From: Gemmatimonadota bacterium
GTDB taxonomy: Bacteria; GCA-2686955
NCBI GenBank assembly: GCA_002686955.1
Contig: NYZA01000047.1
Span: forward strand, 1 to 6,997
DNA: 6,997 nt
Direction of reading: 5' to 3'
The notes under the pieces are model-generated. The model was not told the DNA's origin and made no database searches. It saw nothing but the letters and a program-made list of their open reading frames with translations. Below, one piece after another: positions 6,453 through 6,997 of this stretch. Numbering within the stretch: the stretch's first letter is position 1; each line of letters opens with the position of its first letter. A program made the position numbers and the translations under genes.

Positions 6453-6997
6453 ATGCTCACGCACGCGCGTCTGACGATTCCGGCCATCGCTCTTGCCGTC
6501 ACGGCCCCCGCGATGGCGGTCTACCAGGTCGGAGATATCGTCGACGATTTCACCCTCGTGGACCACGAGGGGATCAGCCATTCCCTCTACGACTACAAGG
6601 GCCAGATCGTCGTTCTGAATTTCGGCGAGTACTGGTGCGGTCCCTGTCTGAGCGAATGGGCGGTGATGAAGAGCGACTTCTGGAATCCGAACAAGGATCA
6701 GGGAGTCATGATGCTGACGATCGGCTCCGATTCGGAGCCCCAGTTCAATAGCAAAGCGAATCTGTACAGCGGCGGAATCGACGACGGCGGATGGCCCTGG
6801 CTCTTCGACGCCGCCAACTCCCTCTATTGGGACTACGGCGACGGCTACATCCCGTATAACGCCATCGTCGACCAGGACTCCCGCCTGGTCTGGGGCGATG
6901 CCGGCTGGTACGGCAATTTCAACACGCCGCAGGCCCAGATCGACGCCAATCTGGCCGATGTGGTGATCCACCAGATCGATCCGCTGATGACGACCCT
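6453..6997 (+). CDS. Secreted thioredoxin-like (TlpA/AhpC-type) protein, 3' end outside window
   Basis: 181 codons are present and the frame is still open at the window end. Residues 1-22 are a signal peptide: a short positive start (HAR), a hydrophobic stretch and a probable cleavage after APAMA. The mature protein starts VYQVGDIVDDFTLVDHEG, the usual opening of TlpA- and peroxiredoxin-like proteins. IVVLNFGEYWCGPC (52-65) is the thioredoxin active site with Cys62 and Cys65. The cis-proline is probably Pro134 in GYIPYNAIVD. It should act outside the cytoplasm as a thiol-disulfide reductant or oxidant; the partner is unknown. The segment from 104 to 155 is rich in Trp, Tyr, Gly and Asp (for example DDGGWPWLFD and YWDYGDGY). 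The predicted chain continues past the redoxin fold (QIDPLMTT near the edge), so a C-terminal domain may follow. An open frame on the other strand over the same bases is its shadow. Confidence 0.9.
   Translation, partial: MLTHARLTIPAIALAVTAPAMAVYQVGDIVDDFTLVDHEGISHSLYDYKGQIVVLNFGEYWCGPCLSEWAVMKSDFWNPNKDQGVMMLTIGSDSEPQFNSKANLYSGGIDDGGWPWLFDAANSLYWDYGDGYIPYNAIVDQDSRLVWGDAGWYGNFNTPQAQIDANLADVVIHQIDPLMTT

Noticed and set aside
6411-6971. Minus-strand open frame of 186 codons opposite the redoxin gene
   Set aside because: It looks less biased than most shadows, but the plus strand has an ideal ribosome binding site, a signal peptide and a WCGPC motif, so the minus frame is the mirror of that gene.

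Overview
This is a GC-rich bacterial window. Most of it is one tightly packed minus-strand gene cluster, with a partial secreted protein diverging from it at the right end and an unusually long imperfect palindrome at the left end. No ribosomal RNA, tRNA, transposase, CRISPR or phage gene is visible. GTG and TTG starts, few spacers and long open frames in every register fit a high-GC free-living bacterium. The phylum cannot be fixed from this sequence. The combination of a MoxR/DUF58/BatA-type cluster with a secreted WCGPC redoxin is common in deep-branching, Gram-negative-type groups (FCB-like, planctomycete-like, Gemmatimonadota-like), but that is only a weak inference.

Layout from left to right. 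Positions 1-159 form a single imperfect inverted repeat centred near position 79. It folds by hand into a rod-shaped stem-loop of about 60 base pairs and is not explained by any gene. Positions 197-1000 (minus) encode a PAPS-dependent sulfotransferase. Positions 1000-1109 are a short spacer with a small hairpin after the upstream stop and a 10-base inverted repeat across the gap. Positions 1109-6225 (minus) hold four genes in the order alr, MoxR-type AAA+ ATPase, DUF58 protein, and BatA-like membrane vWA protein. Each junction overlaps: 23 bases for alr/MoxR, ATGA for MoxR/DUF58, and TTGA for DUF58/BatA-like. Positions 6226-6452 are a divergent intergenic region, and positions 6453-6997 (plus) encode a signal-peptide-bearing thioredoxin-like protein that runs off the window.

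How the genes may work together. MoxR ATPases usually act with vWA-domain partners as chaperone-like modules, and here one ATPase is followed by two vWA proteins, one soluble (DUF58) and one anchored by membrane segments (BatA-like). The coupling to alr, which makes D-alanine for peptidoglycan, suggests co-expression with cell-wall supply; this is inference from gene order. The sulfotransferase may be a separate unit or a read-through member of the operon.

The best candidate for something undescribed is the palindrome at 1-159. Its imperfections are almost all compatible with RNA pairing on the plus strand (seven G-U wobbles, no A-C oppositions), which points to a selected RNA or a mobile palindromic repeat rather than a chance or assembly-derived inverted repeat.
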